From the NCBI GenBank assembly GCA_945872085.1, contig CAMBYG010000011.1:1-35654 (forward strand): a stretch of DNA of 35,654 bases. Direction: 5' to 3'. A program made the position numbers and the translations under genes. The DNA is from Chitinophaga pinensis (GTDB lineage Bacteria > Bacteroidota > Bacteroidia > Chitinophagales > Chitinophagaceae). The notes under the pieces were generated by a model that was not told the DNA's origin, ran no database searches, and saw only the letters and a list, made by a program, of their open reading frames with translations. Below are positions 1 to 8,703 of the stretch, piece by piece (positions within the stretch are counted from its first letter, which is position 1; each line of letters begins with the position of its first letter).

Positions 1-1007
1 TTGGTATAGCACAACATGCGCCAACCTAATCCATAGTTTTTTATACCTGCTTTTTCGAAAGAACAAGGTCCGTAGGCTAATTCAAGCGTTTCGTTGTTTA
101 ATAATTTGTTTTGGTAAAACGATTGATCCCATTTATACATATCTCGCACGGTACTGTAAATGCCTTTGTCGCCATATATGCCATCGGCAAACATCACCGG
201 CTCTGGTTGCCAATTGTATTTGTAACTAATACTTGCAGATGCCGGCAGTCCATCTGCAGGATCAAATACAAAGGTATGTTCCATGCCTAAGGGTTTGAAA
301 ATATATTTTTGCATGAAACTTTTATACGGCATTTCCGTAACGATTTCAATAATTTTTGCCAAGACTGCATAATTGGTATTGCTGTATTTAAAATGCGTAT
401 TCGATGGAAAATCTAAATGTGGTTTTACGCTACTTAGTAATTTGATGATATCATCGTTGTAAAAAATGCGTTTGCTTTTATTGGCGAAAGGCACAGCCCA
501 ATGGGTATAATCGGGTAATCCGCTGCGGTGATTTAAAAGCATTTTTATGTTGATGTTTTTATAAGGGAAGCTCGGAATATAGGTAGTTACGAGTTCGTTG
601 ATATCTAAATATTTATGTTGGTATAAATATAAAACTGCAGCTGCGGTAAAGGTTTTACTAACCGATGCTAATTGCACCGCTGTTTGTTCGCTCAACGCTA
701 AGCCTTTGCTTCTATTAGCTATGCCGTAATACTGTTCGTATACAATTTTGCCTTTATAGCCTACTAAAACGGATCCATTAAATCCGGCAGCCATTTGTTT
801 ATTGTAAAACGAATCAATGCGTTGTTTTATAATGTTCCATTCCGGACTCGTGCTTACATTGGATTGTAGTGTATTTGTTTCAAAGGTTTCTGGTTCTAAA
901 ACAAAATGTGTATGTGCTTTGGCATTTTCATTAGCAAACTGGCACGACAATAAGGTGAATAAAAATAAACTTGCTGTGGTATATAATTTAGTAGGTAGTA
1001 GTTTCAT
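1..1007 (-). CDS. Serine beta-lactamase-like lipoprotein (partial, C-terminus outside window)
   Basis: Only the first 335 codons are present; the frame is open to the window edge. The N-terminus is a lipoprotein signal: a hydrophobic stretch ending in LLSC with the lipidated Cys at residue 22. A class C beta-lactamase/D-alanyl-D-alanine-peptidase fold follows, with the nucleophile motif S115-V-S-K118 and the second active-site motif Y208-S-N210. The third (KTG/HxG) motif would lie beyond the edge. Family members hydrolyse serine-reactive peptides, esters or beta-lactams, and sequence alone does not show which. The protein should be anchored in the outer or inner membrane. Its ATG lies inside the end of the upstream acpH frame (20-base overlap), so it is probably the last gene of the FUSC-acpH operon. 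A true antibiotic-resistance role is unproven; most such Bacteroidota proteins are general serine hydrolases. Confidence 0.88.
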   Translation of the reverse strand, partial: MKLLPTKLYTTASLFLFTLLSCQFANENAKAHTHFVLEPETFETNTLQSNVSTSPEWNIIKQRIDSFYNKQMAAGFNGSVLVGYKGKIVYEQYYGIANRSKGLALSEQTAVQLASVSKTFTAAAVLYLYQHKYLDINELVTTYIPSFPYKNINIKMLLNHRSGLPDYTHWAVPFANKSKRIFYNDDIIKLLSSVKPHLDFPSNTHFKYSNTNYAVLAKIIEIVTEMPYKSFMQKYIFKPLGMEHTFVFDPADGLPASASISYKYNWQPEPVMFADGIYGDKGIYSTVRDMYKWDQSFYQNKLLNNETLELAYGPCSFEKAGIKNYGLGWRMLCYT

Positions 1008-1599
1008 GGGTAAGATTCGATCGGTATTGGTTTGCAAAAATACACATGTCTTCTATAAATTCATAATAACAATTGTTTAAATAAAAATAATGCGCCATAA
1101 AAATATCGAAAGCCTCTTGCGTGTCACCTAAATAAGTAGCTCTTCTAGAAAGTCCTTCCAATGATTTTTTCATCCCAACAGTTGTTTTGTAATTATACAA
1201 CCAGTTGTGCTGTTGCATGCTTTCAAAGGCTTTTACGAAAGGTGGTGCAAAAAAGTTCGACTGTTTAGCTAAAGAAGTATAGGTCTGCTCGCTGAATGAC
1301 AAGAGTGCCTCATCATGTGCAAAATATTTCGCATCATTAGCTAAAAAATGATCCATTATGGTGTCGATGATGGCACCGGAATAGCGCTGGTAGCGTGCTT
1401 TGAAAAGTAATTGCGCTCTAATTAACGCAGGGTGCTGGTCGGTATACTGATCAATGGCTCTATGCAATAAAATGCCTTCTTGTACTTTTTGAGGAAACTG
1501 TTGTAAGGCCAATTTGCCTTTTATAAAATCACCCATCATATTGCCCAATAAAAGTGCTTCGTCGGTACCAGAAAGCAAAGCGTGCCCTAAAAAATTCAT
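988..1599 (-). CDS. acpH: Acyl carrier protein phosphodiesterase (AcpH-like)
   Basis: A 203-residue protein of the ACP phosphodiesterase family (DUF479), close to the usual length of about 190-200. It starts MNFLGHALLSG and carries the conserved GNMMGDFIKG, LHRAIDQYTDQHP and DHFLA segments, which supply the His/Asp residues of the HD-like metal site. Known members remove the 4'-phosphopantetheine arm from holo-ACP, giving apo-ACP in the cytoplasm. The ATG overlaps the TAA of the FUSC gene by one base (TAATG), which points to translational coupling, and its 3' end overlaps the start of the serine-hydrolase gene by 20 bases. Whether it acts on ACP in this organism is inferred from family membership. 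Confidence 0.85.
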   Translation of the reverse strand: MNFLGHALLSGTDEALLLGNMMGDFIKGKLALQQFPQKVQEGILLHRAIDQYTDQHPALIRAQLLFKARYQRYSGAIIDTIMDHFLANDAKYFAHDEALLSFSEQTYTSLAKQSNFFAPPFVKAFESMQQHNWLYNYKTTVGMKKSLEGLSRRATYLGDTQEAFDIFMAHYFYLNNCYYEFIEDMCIFANQYRSNLTHETTTY

Positions 1600-3773
1600 T
1601 ATGTAGTAGCTTGTAATTGTGAACTTAAAAATTCAAGATCATCTTTGATAGCGTGTATCTCAAAATGAATCTTGTACAAAGAATTGCGTTGATAGGTAGA
1701 TAATAGCGGCAATTGGCTTATATCTATATTCAATCGTTCCCATTCTTTCAATGTAACTTGTTGCGACAACTGTATTTTAATATCATCAAAGCAGTTTAGA
1801 ATCTCCCGTATGCGATCCACATCAGCAGCTTGCGCCGGTGTATTGGTAGCGGCTGTATCTTCATTTTCAATATTGAATTTATTGAGCTCTCTCGTTATGC
1901 GAACGATATGCGTGAGTAAGGCATAGTAGGCGGTCACTTTCTTTTTATCGTGCAAAGGTTCTTGCATGTAGCGTTGTAGCGAATCAAAGGCGATGCTATT
2001 GTGCGATTCGGCCAAACGTTTAAAGCGGGTCCATGGCAGCGAAGTTTCTTGCATGCTGCATTGGAAGTAATTAAAGTTCTTAGAAATAGCTTGTAGGATA
2101 TGTTTTGGCAACCAATTCTTTTCAAAGGTGGGTAAGAATACAAAGCCGGCTATTACAGCAAGCGTAGCGCCAATGGTGGTGCTTACAAGACGTTGTATTA
2201 AGACCGTATAGGTAAGCGCTTCATCAACGGAGTATAACAATACTAAACTTAAGGTGATGAAAAAGGTAGATAAGGAATAGCTTCGTTTAATACTGATAAT
2301 CATGCACACGGCAGATATAAAAAACAAGAATTCTTTAAGGTGCAAGGTGCCAGGTGTGCTTAATACTAATGCGCCGCCAAGGATACCTAAAAATGTACCA
2401 GCTATGCGCTCTATTGCTTTTTTATTGGTGGTTGTCACATAGGGTTGCATTACAATCAATGTAGTGAAAGGAATCCAGTAGCCATATTGTATATGGGCTA
2501 GTCGATAGATAAGATAGCCAATCGTGCTTGCAATAGCGGCTCTTAATGCAAATTTAAAGGTGAAGGTATTTATGTTGAATAGTGTTTGTAAGTGTTGCAA
2601 CCATTCTTTCGGTTGCAGGATATACAAGGTTTTATATAATCCATATGATTGAAAGGTAAGTGCTTCTTTATCGTGTTCGTTGATAACGGTTAGCACTTTT
2701 GACATTAATTTTAAAATACGCTCATAGCTCAAATAGATGCGTTTTGCGTATGCGTTTGGGTGGCCCGCACCAGCAAGGAATTTCTTATAGAAAAGGGAAT
2801 TCAATTTTTGCAATCGATCAACCTGTACGTTTACCAATAAAAAATCTTCTTTCTTGAGGGAGAGCATATAGTAGGCCATTCGATTGCACAATTGTTCATG
2901 TGCTTTCATAACACCATATAAAGCAATACATGCTAATTCCGCTTCTTTGTTGTAGGCCAAATTGCGCAGCTCCTCTTCTATGTTGGCAGTGATGCTTCCT
3001 ATAAGGGCAGCCGCCTTTCTAATTTGCGCTAAGTCTAATTCTTGTTTGTTTTGCTGCGCTACTTGATGCGCTAATTTTGCATGAAATTGCAAGGAATTAT
3101 CTAGGGCATTGCGCACTTCTCGTTCGCTTAAATAAATTGCTCTTATGTTATTTTTTTTGCCACGCTGATTAAAGCCTTCTGATAGCGTATGCTGTAAGGC
3201 AGCAATACTCTTCCAAATGAGGGCTATGCTTCTGCGATAAGGTTTTTGTACGGGTATAAAAATGCTGAACAGCACACCCAAAATTAAACTCCATAAACCA
3301 CCTATGCCTATCCATACAATTCTTTTGCTTAGCACTTCTTCGATAGGGCAGGGATAGGCATTGGTGAAGATGAACATGACAAAAATGCTGATGGCTAAAC
3401 CACTTCCCCGTTCGCCGATATTTTTAAAGAGGCCTGTTAGAAAACCTACAACAAACATAAAAAAGACACTCAAGGATAATACGGTACCCGAGCTACTGCC
3501 TAAAAAACCAAAGCCCATGGCAAATAAAATAGCAATAAGCAATACTTTCAAGCGCTGCGTAAAATTGCCTTTTAATTCCATCCAGCCAATGGCTTCTGCG
3601 GTTAAGGTGATTAAACCACCCTCTGTTTCATGGTGGGTGTAAATGCCCCATACGAGCGGCACACATGCAGCAATGCCCATGCGTAAGCCCCAACTCAGCA
3701 GCGGTTCAAAACGTTCGCTTTCTAATAGTTGGTCTAATGTCTTTAAGGAAATGATGGAATAACTTTTTTTCAA
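1599..3773 (-). CDS. FUSC family (YccS/YhfK-like) inner-membrane protein
   Basis: A long membrane protein of about 724 residues with two hydrophobic blocks. The first lies roughly at residues 30-180 and the second at 410-550, separated by a soluble helical region and followed by a soluble helical C-terminus. This duplicated arrangement is typical of the FUSC/YccS/YhfK family, related to aromatic-acid efflux (AaeB) and aluminium-activated malate transporters; the substrate is unknown. The frame extends to a TTG at 3797, but that codon is part of a perfect TAnnTTTG promoter element (3795-3802). The TTG at 3773, the next in-frame initiator downstream of the expected transcription start, is therefore preferred. 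There is no ATG before residue 40 of the longer frame. It is the first gene of a probable three-gene operon with acpH and the serine hydrolase. Confidence 0.82.
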   Translation of the reverse strand: MKKSYSIISLKTLDQLLESERFEPLLSWGLRMGIAACVPLVWGIYTHHETEGGLITLTAEAIGWMELKGNFTQRLKVLLIAILFAMGFGFLGSSSGTVLSLSVFFMFVVGFLTGLFKNIGERGSGLAISIFVMFIFTNAYPCPIEEVLSKRIVWIGIGGLWSLILGVLFSIFIPVQKPYRRSIALIWKSIAALQHTLSEGFNQRGKKNNIRAIYLSEREVRNALDNSLQFHAKLAHQVAQQNKQELDLAQIRKAAALIGSITANIEEELRNLAYNKEAELACIALYGVMKAHEQLCNRMAYYMLSLKKEDFLLVNVQVDRLQKLNSLFYKKFLAGAGHPNAYAKRIYLSYERILKLMSKVLTVINEHDKEALTFQSYGLYKTLYILQPKEWLQHLQTLFNINTFTFKFALRAAIASTIGYLIYRLAHIQYGYWIPFTTLIVMQPYVTTTNKKAIERIAGTFLGILGGALVLSTPGTLHLKEFLFFISAVCMIISIKRSYSLSTFFITLSLVLLYSVDEALTYTVLIQRLVSTTIGATLAVIAGFVFLPTFEKNWLPKHILQAISKNFNYFQCSMQETSLPWTRFKRLAESHNSIAFDSLQRYMQEPLHDKKKVTAYYALLTHIVRITRELNKFNIENEDTAATNTPAQAADVDRIREILNCFDDIKIQLSQQVTLKEWERLNIDISQLPLLSTYQRNSLYKIHFEIHAIKDDLEFLSSQLQATT

Positions 3774-3794
3774 TTTTTTTATAATTACGCTACA

Positions 3795-3802
3795 CAAAGT
3801 TA
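3795..3802 (-). promoter_or_regulatory. Candidate -7 promoter element for the FUSC-acpH operon
   Basis: The minus strand reads TAACTTTG, an exact match to the Bacteroidota -7 consensus TAnnTTTG. No well-spaced -33 TTTG is visible. It overlaps a possible TTG start at 3797, arguing against that start. It lies back to back with the plus-strand element at 3890-3897. Confidence 0.5.
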
Positions 3803-3889
3803 AGTTTTAATAAGCTATGATGAGCCCTAATGGGAAGCAAATCAGTTCATTTTTTTTGCACAAAATTTTTAGGTACGAATTAAAACAAG

Positions 3890-3897
3890 TAGGTTTG
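3890..3897 (+). promoter_or_regulatory. Candidate -7 promoter element for the carboxyltransferase gene
   Basis: TAGGTTTG matches TAnnTTTG exactly and ends 20 bases before the ATG at 3918. The leader between them is AT-rich with no Shine-Dalgarno sequence, as usual in Bacteroidota. No TTTG occurs at the expected -33 spacing. Confidence 0.5.
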
Positions 3898-3917
3898 TAG
3901 GATAATTTTAATTCCAC

Positions 3918-5456
3918 ATGAACAAGGTTTCGATTTTACAAGAAAAACAAGCTGCTGCTTTATTAGGCGGCGGTGCTGCTCGTATAGAAAGTCAACATAA
4001 AAAAGGTAAACTTACCGCTCGTGAGCGTATTCAATTATTGTTAGATGAAGGATCGTTTGAAGAGATAGGTATGTTAGTGGCGCATCGTTGCAAAGACTTT
4101 GGTATGGAACAAGAAACCTATTTAGGTGATGGTGTTATTACCGGTTATGGTACGGTCAACGGTCGATTGGTTTATGTGTTCTCACAAGACTTTACTGTTT
4201 TTGGAGGTAGCTTATCCGAAACGCATGCTGAAAAAATTTGTAAGCTTATGGATTTAGCAGTGCAAAATGGTGCTCCATTAATAGGCTTAAATGATAGTGG
4301 TGGTGCGCGCATCCAAGAAGGTGTTGTCTCTTTGGGTGGCTATGCCGATATTTTTCATCGCAATGTAAAAGCATCGGGCGTTATTCCTCAGTTGTCGGCT
4401 ATTATGGGCCCTTGCGCTGGTGGTGCTGTGTATTCTCCAGCCATTACAGATTTTATTTTAATGGTAGAGAAAACTTCGTACATGTTTGTTACGGGTCCGA
4501 ATGTAGTAAAAACAGTTACGCACGAAGAAGTGAGTAGTGAAGAATTGGGCGGTGCTACTACGCATGCATCTAAATCGGGTGTTACGCATTTTGCCATGGC
4601 CAACGAAGTAGAGTGTATTGAGTATGTAAAAAAATTATTGAGCTATATGCCTCAAAATTGTGAGGAAGAAGCACCCACTTGGGAATATGAATTGGGCAAT
4701 GAAGTGCGTGAGCAATTGAATAGCCTCATTCCAGAAAGTGCTAATCAGCCTTATGACATGAAAGAGGTGATAGAACAAGTAGTAGATGCGGATAGCTTTT
4801 TAGAAGTTCATAAACAATATGCCGAAAATATCATTGTTGGTTTTGCACGTATAGCGGGCAGAAGTATTGGCGTGGTGGCTAATCAACCAGCTTGCTTAGC
4901 GGGTGTTTTAGATATTGAAGCCAGTAAAAAAGCGGCACGCTTTGTTCGTTTTTGCGATGCCTTCAATATACCATTACTTGTGTTGGTAGATGTTCCAGGT
5001 TTCTTGCCGGGTACCGATCAAGAATGGCATGGTATTATTACCAATGGCGCAAAATTATTGTATGCATTAAGCGAAGCAACAGTGCCGAAAATCACAGTCA
5101 TTACAAGAAAAGCTTATGGTGGTGCTTATGATGTGATGAACTCAAAACATATTGGTGCCGATCTCAACTTTGCATGGCCAAATGCGGAGATCGCGGTAAT
5201 GGGTGCAAAAGGTGCAGCTGAAATAATTTTCAAAAAAGAAATTAGCGAAGCTGCCGATAAAGAAGCAAAATGGAAAGAGAAAGAACAAGAGTACTTAGAG
5301 AAATTTGCTAACCCATATGGAGCTGCTGCTAGAGGCTTCATCGATGAGGTGATCATACCATCGCAAACCCGCTTGAAATTAATTAAAGCTTTTGCAATGT
5401 TAGAAAACAAACAGGTAGCTACTCCAAAACGCAAACACGGAAATATTCCATTATAA
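3918..5456 (+). CDS. pccB: Acyl-CoA carboxylase carboxyltransferase (propionyl-CoA type, beta subunit)
   Basis: A 512-residue protein, full length for the family. It has the two crotonase-like halves of a biotin-dependent carboxyltransferase. The N-terminal half includes [12 protein letters not shown] and [11 protein letters not shown] (oxyanion-hole region for acyl-CoA). The C-terminal half includes [12 protein letters not shown] and [15 protein letters not shown]. Asp405 in GGAYD occupies the position (Asp422 of Streptomyces PccB) that separates propionyl-CoA from acetyl-CoA carboxylases, so propionyl-CoA is the likelier substrate. It moves the carboxyl group from carboxybiotin to the acyl-CoA, giving methylmalonyl-CoA. 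The biotin carboxylase and biotin carrier partners are not in this window. It has its own promoter element and is followed by a strong hairpin at 5463. Confidence 0.95.
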   Translation: MNKVSILQEKQAAALLGGGAARIESQHKKGKLTARERIQLLLDEGSFEEIGMLVAHRCKDFGMEQETYLGDGVITGYGTVNGRLVYVFSQDFTVFGGSLSETHAEKICKLMDLAVQNGAPLIGLNDSGGARIQEGVVSLGGYADIFHRNVKASGVIPQLSAIMGPCAGGAVYSPAITDFILMVEKTSYMFVTGPNVVKTVTHEEVSSEELGGATTHASKSGVTHFAMANEVECIEYVKKLLSYMPQNCEEEAPTWEYELGNEVREQLNSLIPESANQPYDMKEVIEQVVDADSFLEVHKQYAENIIVGFARIAGRSIGVVANQPACLAGVLDIEASKKAARFVRFCDAFNIPLLVLVDVPGFLPGTDQEWHGIITNGAKLLYALSEATVPKITVITRKAYGGAYDVMNSKHIGADLNFAWPNAEIAVMGAKGAAEIIFKKEISEAADKEAKWKEKEQEYLEKFANPYGAAARGFIDEVIIPSQTRLKLIKAFAMLENKQVATPKRKHGNIPL

Positions 5457-5462
5457 TTATTA

Positions 5463-5487
5463 AACACGACTTCGGTCGTGTTTTTTT
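5463..5487 (+). terminator. UUCG hairpin with U-tract (terminator or intra-operon attenuator)
   Basis: An 8-base perfect stem AACACGAC/GTCGTGTT closes a TTCG tetraloop and runs into seven T residues. It starts seven bases after the stop codon of the carboxyltransferase gene. The next gene's ATG at 5490 begins only three bases after the T-run, so the structure sits where that gene's leader would be. Confidence 0.85.
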
Positions 5488-5489
5488 CT

Positions 5490-6290
5490 ATGTTGTCTCG
5501 TATACTTCGCACTGCAAAATTATTAGTCGATCGGCAATATTATATAGCTTTCGTAGCGTGTAGTTTGCCTGCGGTACTTTTTTATAAAAGTTCTGCTGCG
5601 CTTAGCTATGCAGCACTCGCTTATATGGCCGCCCTGTTGCTGGCTACCTGCACGGCCTATCAATGGCATCATATATTTTATCATCAAACATCGAAACCTG
5701 CATCCTTGTCTGCTTTTATAAAGCAAGCTTCACCTATAGGGCCTTTGCTTCTACTCGTGCTGTTGAGTAGCTGCTTGCCTATGTATGTGGTGGTCTTCGG
5801 ACTTATATTAGCACTGGTATCATTGCTTTATTCTTATCCGCTTTTAGAAAACTGGGGTATTAAACCCTTGAATCGTTACGGACAACTCAAGCCTTTTGTA
5901 CTCAGTGGGGTATGGGTATTGGCTACCGCTTACTTGCCTATGCGCATGATGGCAAACATGGATCTAGTGTTGTTGTTTCGTTATAGTTTTATGGTATGGA
6001 TTTCTTGTTGTCTTTTCGATGCGCGTGATGCAGCAAAAGATACTGCTAACCAAGTGCGTACATTAGCCAACAGTTATAGCCCCAAAATTTTTCATGCGCT
6101 GTTGTATCTGTTAATGCTCATTTATATGGTTTTGTCATATAAATCATCGTCATGGAGTGGCATAGAAATAATTAGAGGCATAGCCGCGATTTTATGTATT
6201 CGCTACTATGCCTCTTGTAGTGCTTATGTATTTGAAGTAGCCATTAATGGCTTACTTCTTTTCTTTGCGTTGACGCAATTATTCGTCTAG
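5490..6290 (+). CDS. UbiA-like membrane protein lacking the first Asp-rich motif
   Basis: A 266-residue polytopic membrane protein with about seven to eight hydrophobic segments. The middle part ([10 protein letters not shown], then [17 protein letters not shown]) and the motif D177-A-R-D180-A-A-K-D184 resemble the UbiA prenyltransferase family, where the second Asp-rich loop binds magnesium-diphosphate. The first NDxxDxxxD motif is not recognisable: the corresponding loop reads [10 protein letters not shown] near residue 57. It may be a divergent prenyltransferase or a member that has lost catalysis. The frame can be read back to a GTG at 5478, but that lies in the hairpin arm, so ATG 5490 is chosen. 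The 3' end overlaps lepA by 12 bases on the opposite strand. The family assignment is moderate. Confidence 0.6.
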   Translation: MLSRILRTAKLLVDRQYYIAFVACSLPAVLFYKSSAALSYAALAYMAALLLATCTAYQWHHIFYHQTSKPASLSAFIKQASPIGPLLLLVLLSSCLPMYVVVFGLILALVSLLYSYPLLENWGIKPLNRYGQLKPFVLSGVWVLATAYLPMRMMANMDLVLLFRYSFMVWISCCLFDARDAAKDTANQVRTLANSYSPKIFHALLYLLMLIYMVLSYKSSSWSGIEIIRGIAAILCIRYYASCSAYVFEVAINGLLLFFALTQLFV

Positions 6291-8072
6291 TTTTAATACC
6301 GCTAAAAACGCGTCTTGTGGAATCTCTACGCTACCAATTTGGCGCATACGTTTTTTACCTTCTTTTTGTTTCTCTAATAATTTTCGTTTACGAGAAATAT
6401 CCCCACCATAACATTTAGCCGTTACGTCTTTGCGCATAGCAGAGATGTTTTCACGCGCTACAATTTTTGCGCCAATGGCAGCTTGTATCGCAATTAAGAA
6501 TTGTTGACGCGGCAATAATTCTTTTAATTTAGAACATAATTTACGGCCAAAATCTTGTGAGCGACTTCTATGAATTAAAGCGCTCAAGGCATCCACTTTC
6601 TCGCTGTTCAATAAGATGTCCATTTTCACGATATCACTTTCTCTATAGTCAATTGGGTAATAATCAAAAGAGGCATAACCGCGGGTACTCGATTTTAGTT
6701 TATCATAAAAATCAAATACAATCTCCGTCAAAGGCATCTCAAAAGTAAGTTCTACCCGCGTAGGCGTTAAATAGGTTTGGTTGATGAGCATACCTCTTTT
6801 GCCTAAGCATAAGCTCATAATATTACCGATATAATCTGGCGATGTAATAATCTGTGCACGAATAAAAGGTTCCTCAAAACTTTTTAGTTTGGTAGGATCG
6901 GGCATTTCGGTAGGGTTGTTCACAATGATGGTTTCGCCACTATTGAGGTGCGCGATAAAACTTACATTGGGAACCGTGGTAATAACCGTTTGGTTAAATT
7001 CACGTTCTAAGCGCTCTTGGATAATCTCCATGTGCAACATGCCTAAGAATCCACAACGGAAACCAAAGCCTAAGGCTTGCGAGGTTTCTGGCTCAAAGGT
7101 AAGGGAGGCGTCATTGAGTTGCAATTTCTCCATACACTCGCGGAGCTCTTCAAAGTCGTCGGTTTCTACAGGGAAGATACCCGCAAATACCATTGGTTTT
7201 ACTTCTTCAAAACCTTTTACGGTTTCTTGACTTGGGTTTTTGAGTAGGGTAATGGTGTCGCCTACTTTTACTTCTTTAGCATTTTTAATACCCGTAATGA
7301 TATAACCTACATCGCCGGTGCTCACTTCGTTTTGAGGCGATAAACCCATTTTTAAAACACCCACTTCGTCGGCAAAATAATCATTACCACTATGTACAAA
7401 TTTTACTTGATCGTTCTTTTTTATACTGCCATTAAAAATTCTAAAATACGCAATGATACCTCGGAAAGAGTTGAAGACCGAATCAAAAATTAGTGCTTGC
7501 AAAGGCTCCTCTGGTTTTCCTTTTGGTGCCGGAATGCGATCAATAACCGCGGTCAATACCTCTTCAATACCAATGCCGCTTTTGCCGGATGCTAAAATGA
7601 TATCTTCTGGTTTACAGCCAATTAGCTCTACAATCTGATCCGTTACTTCCGGTATCATAGCACCTTCCATATCAATTTTATTGATAACAGGAATGATCTC
7701 TAAATCATTATCTAGGGCCAAGTATAAATTGCTGATCGTTTGTGCTTGTATACCTTGAGAGGCATCTACTAAAAGTAAGGCCCCTTCGCATGCAGCCAAG
7801 GCACGCGATACCTCGTAGCTAAAATCCACATGGCCAGGCGTATCGATAAGGTTGAGTTTATAGGTAGTGCCTTTCCATTCGTAGCTCATTTGGATGGCAT
7901 GACTTTTAATGGTAATGCCTTTTTCTCGCTCCAAATCCATATCGTCTAAGAACTGCGCTTGCATGTCTCGGTCGGAGATGGTTTTGGTAAATTCCAATAA
8001 TCGATCGGCCAAGGTAGATTTACCATGGTCGATATGAGCGATAATGCAGAAGTTTCTAATATTTTTCATCAT
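6279..8072 (-). CDS. lepA: Elongation factor 4 (LepA), back-translocating ribosomal GTPase
   Basis: A 597-residue protein with the normal length and domain order of LepA. The GTPase domain has the P-loop AHIDHGKST (residues 12-20), DTPGH and NKID. EF-G-like domains II, III and V and the LepA-specific C-terminal domain follow (with [29 protein letters not shown]). EF4 acts on stalled ribosomes and in ribosome biogenesis. Two ATG codons in tandem (8072 and 8069) can serve as the start. It lies after the ispF terminator, so it is probably transcribed separately. The nearest promoter-like match is a one-mismatch TAATTTCG about 11 bases upstream. The 3' end converges on and overlaps the UbiA-like gene. 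Confidence 0.98.
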   Translation of the reverse strand: MMKNIRNFCIIAHIDHGKSTLADRLLEFTKTISDRDMQAQFLDDMDLEREKGITIKSHAIQMSYEWKGTTYKLNLIDTPGHVDFSYEVSRALAACEGALLLVDASQGIQAQTISNLYLALDNDLEIIPVINKIDMEGAMIPEVTDQIVELIGCKPEDIILASGKSGIGIEEVLTAVIDRIPAPKGKPEEPLQALIFDSVFNSFRGIIAYFRIFNGSIKKNDQVKFVHSGNDYFADEVGVLKMGLSPQNEVSTGDVGYIITGIKNAKEVKVGDTITLLKNPSQETVKGFEEVKPMVFAGIFPVETDDFEELRECMEKLQLNDASLTFEPETSQALGFGFRCGFLGMLHMEIIQERLEREFNQTVITTVPNVSFIAHLNSGETIIVNNPTEMPDPTKLKSFEEPFIRAQIITSPDYIGNIMSLCLGKRGMLINQTYLTPTRVELTFEMPLTEIVFDFYDKLKSSTRGYASFDYYPIDYRESDIVKMDILLNSEKVDALSALIHRSRSQDFGRKLCSKLKELLPRQQFLIAIQAAIGAKIVARENISAMRKDVTAKCYGGDISRKRKLLEKQKEGKKRMRQIGSVEIPQDAFLAVLKLDE

Positions 8073-8145
8073 AATGCGTGCGCGAAATTACTAATTTTTA
8101 TTCGTTTTATGGGTTTGCAGGTAGAATAGTTCCATAGCATTTTTT

Positions 8146-8165
8146 TGCTGAAGGGTGCGACGCAA
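8146..8165 (+). repeat. 20-base dispersed repeat, copy 1
   Basis: TGCTGAAGGGTGCGACGCAA occurs here on the plus strand and, identical over 20 bases, on the minus strand at 10410-10429. The core TGCG-A-CGCA is itself a short palindrome. The two copies bracket ispF and hutU in opposite orientation. An exact 20-base match is unlikely by chance in 35 kb. Confidence 0.7.
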
Positions 8166-8198
8166 GGATGCTGAGCAGCGACCACAAGTCCGTCTCAT

Positions 8199-8221
8199 AA
8201 AAAAAGAGCCCGAAGGCTCTT
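8199..8221 (-). terminator. Intrinsic terminator of the ispF transcript
   Basis: On the minus strand, AAGAGCC-TTCG-GGCTCTT forms a 7-base stem with a UUCG tetraloop followed by a run of T. It begins two bases after the ispF stop codon. It separates the hutU-ispF unit from lepA. Confidence 0.9.
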
Positions 8222-8223
8222 GT

Positions 8224-8703
8224 CTACATATTTTTCATCAGTAATACATTGGCGGTGGCCACGGCCCCTTCTTCTCTACCTATAAAACTCAGTTCTTCGG
8301 TAGTAGTTGCTTTTATTGATATAGCATCGACATCTAAGTGCAGTATTGCTGCTATACATGCTTGCATAGCGGGGATGTGGGGTTTTATTTTAGGCGCTTG
8401 CAGCAATAAGGTGCTGTCGATATTTACAATGCCATATCCTTTATCGCTGATCAACTGATAGGTTTTAGCCAATAAAACTTTACTGTCGATATCTTTAAAT
8501 TCGGCACTTGTGTCTGGGAAATGTACACCAATATCGCCTAAGGCTAAAGCGCCCAAAAGGGCATCGCAAATAGCGTGTAAAAGCACATCGGCATCGCTGT
8601 GGCCTAAGAGCCCTTGGTGGTGGGGTATTTGCACACCGCCCAACCATAAAGCACGACCGGCTACCATTTTGTGGAAATCAATTCCTTGTCCAATTCTATA
8701 CAT
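8224..8703 (-). CDS. ispF: 2-C-methyl-D-erythritol 2,4-cyclodiphosphate synthase
   Basis: A 159-residue enzyme of the MEP (non-mevalonate) isoprenoid pathway that cyclises CDP-methylerythritol phosphate, releasing CMP. Metal ligands are seen at D9-x-H11 (GQGIDFHKM) and H43 in the [12 protein letters not shown] segment. The C-terminal [17 protein letters not shown] is typical. The chosen ATG at 8703 overlaps the TAA of hutU by one base (TAATG). An in-frame TTG at 8709 would add two residues inside hutU and is less likely. The gene is followed immediately by its own terminator. Sharing an operon with hutU makes no obvious pathway sense. Confidence 0.97.
   Translation of the reverse strand: MYRIGQGIDFHKMVAGRALWLGGVQIPHHQGLLGHSDADVLLHAICDALLGALALGDIGVHFPDTSAEFKDIDSKVLLAKTYQLISDKGYGIVNIDSTLLLQAPKIKPHIPAMQACIAAILHLDVDAISIKATTTEELSFIGREEGAVATANVLLMKNM

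Noticed and set aside
1-1007. Antibiotic-resistance beta-lactamase
   Set aside because: The fold and SxxK/YSN motifs are shared with many non-resistance serine hydrolases, and the C-terminal motif is outside the window.
817-1080. Plus-strand open frame of 87 codons opposite the start of the serine-hydrolase lipoprotein
   Set aside because: The minus strand carries a complete signal, lipobox and SxxK motif; the plus frame has none.
5478-5489. GTG start for the UbiA-like gene
   Set aside because: The codon lies in the stem of the terminator hairpin and the next four residues are coded by the T-run; the ATG at 5490 is more plausible.
5126-5512. Minus-strand open frame of 128 codons opposite the end of the carboxyltransferase gene
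   Set aside because: It lies antisense to a strongly conserved gene, crosses the UUCG hairpin and has no protein-family features.
8073-8223. Possible RNA gene or small ORF between lepA and ispF
   Set aside because: Apart from the repeat copy and the ispF terminator I see no conserved structure, and no convincing reading frame.
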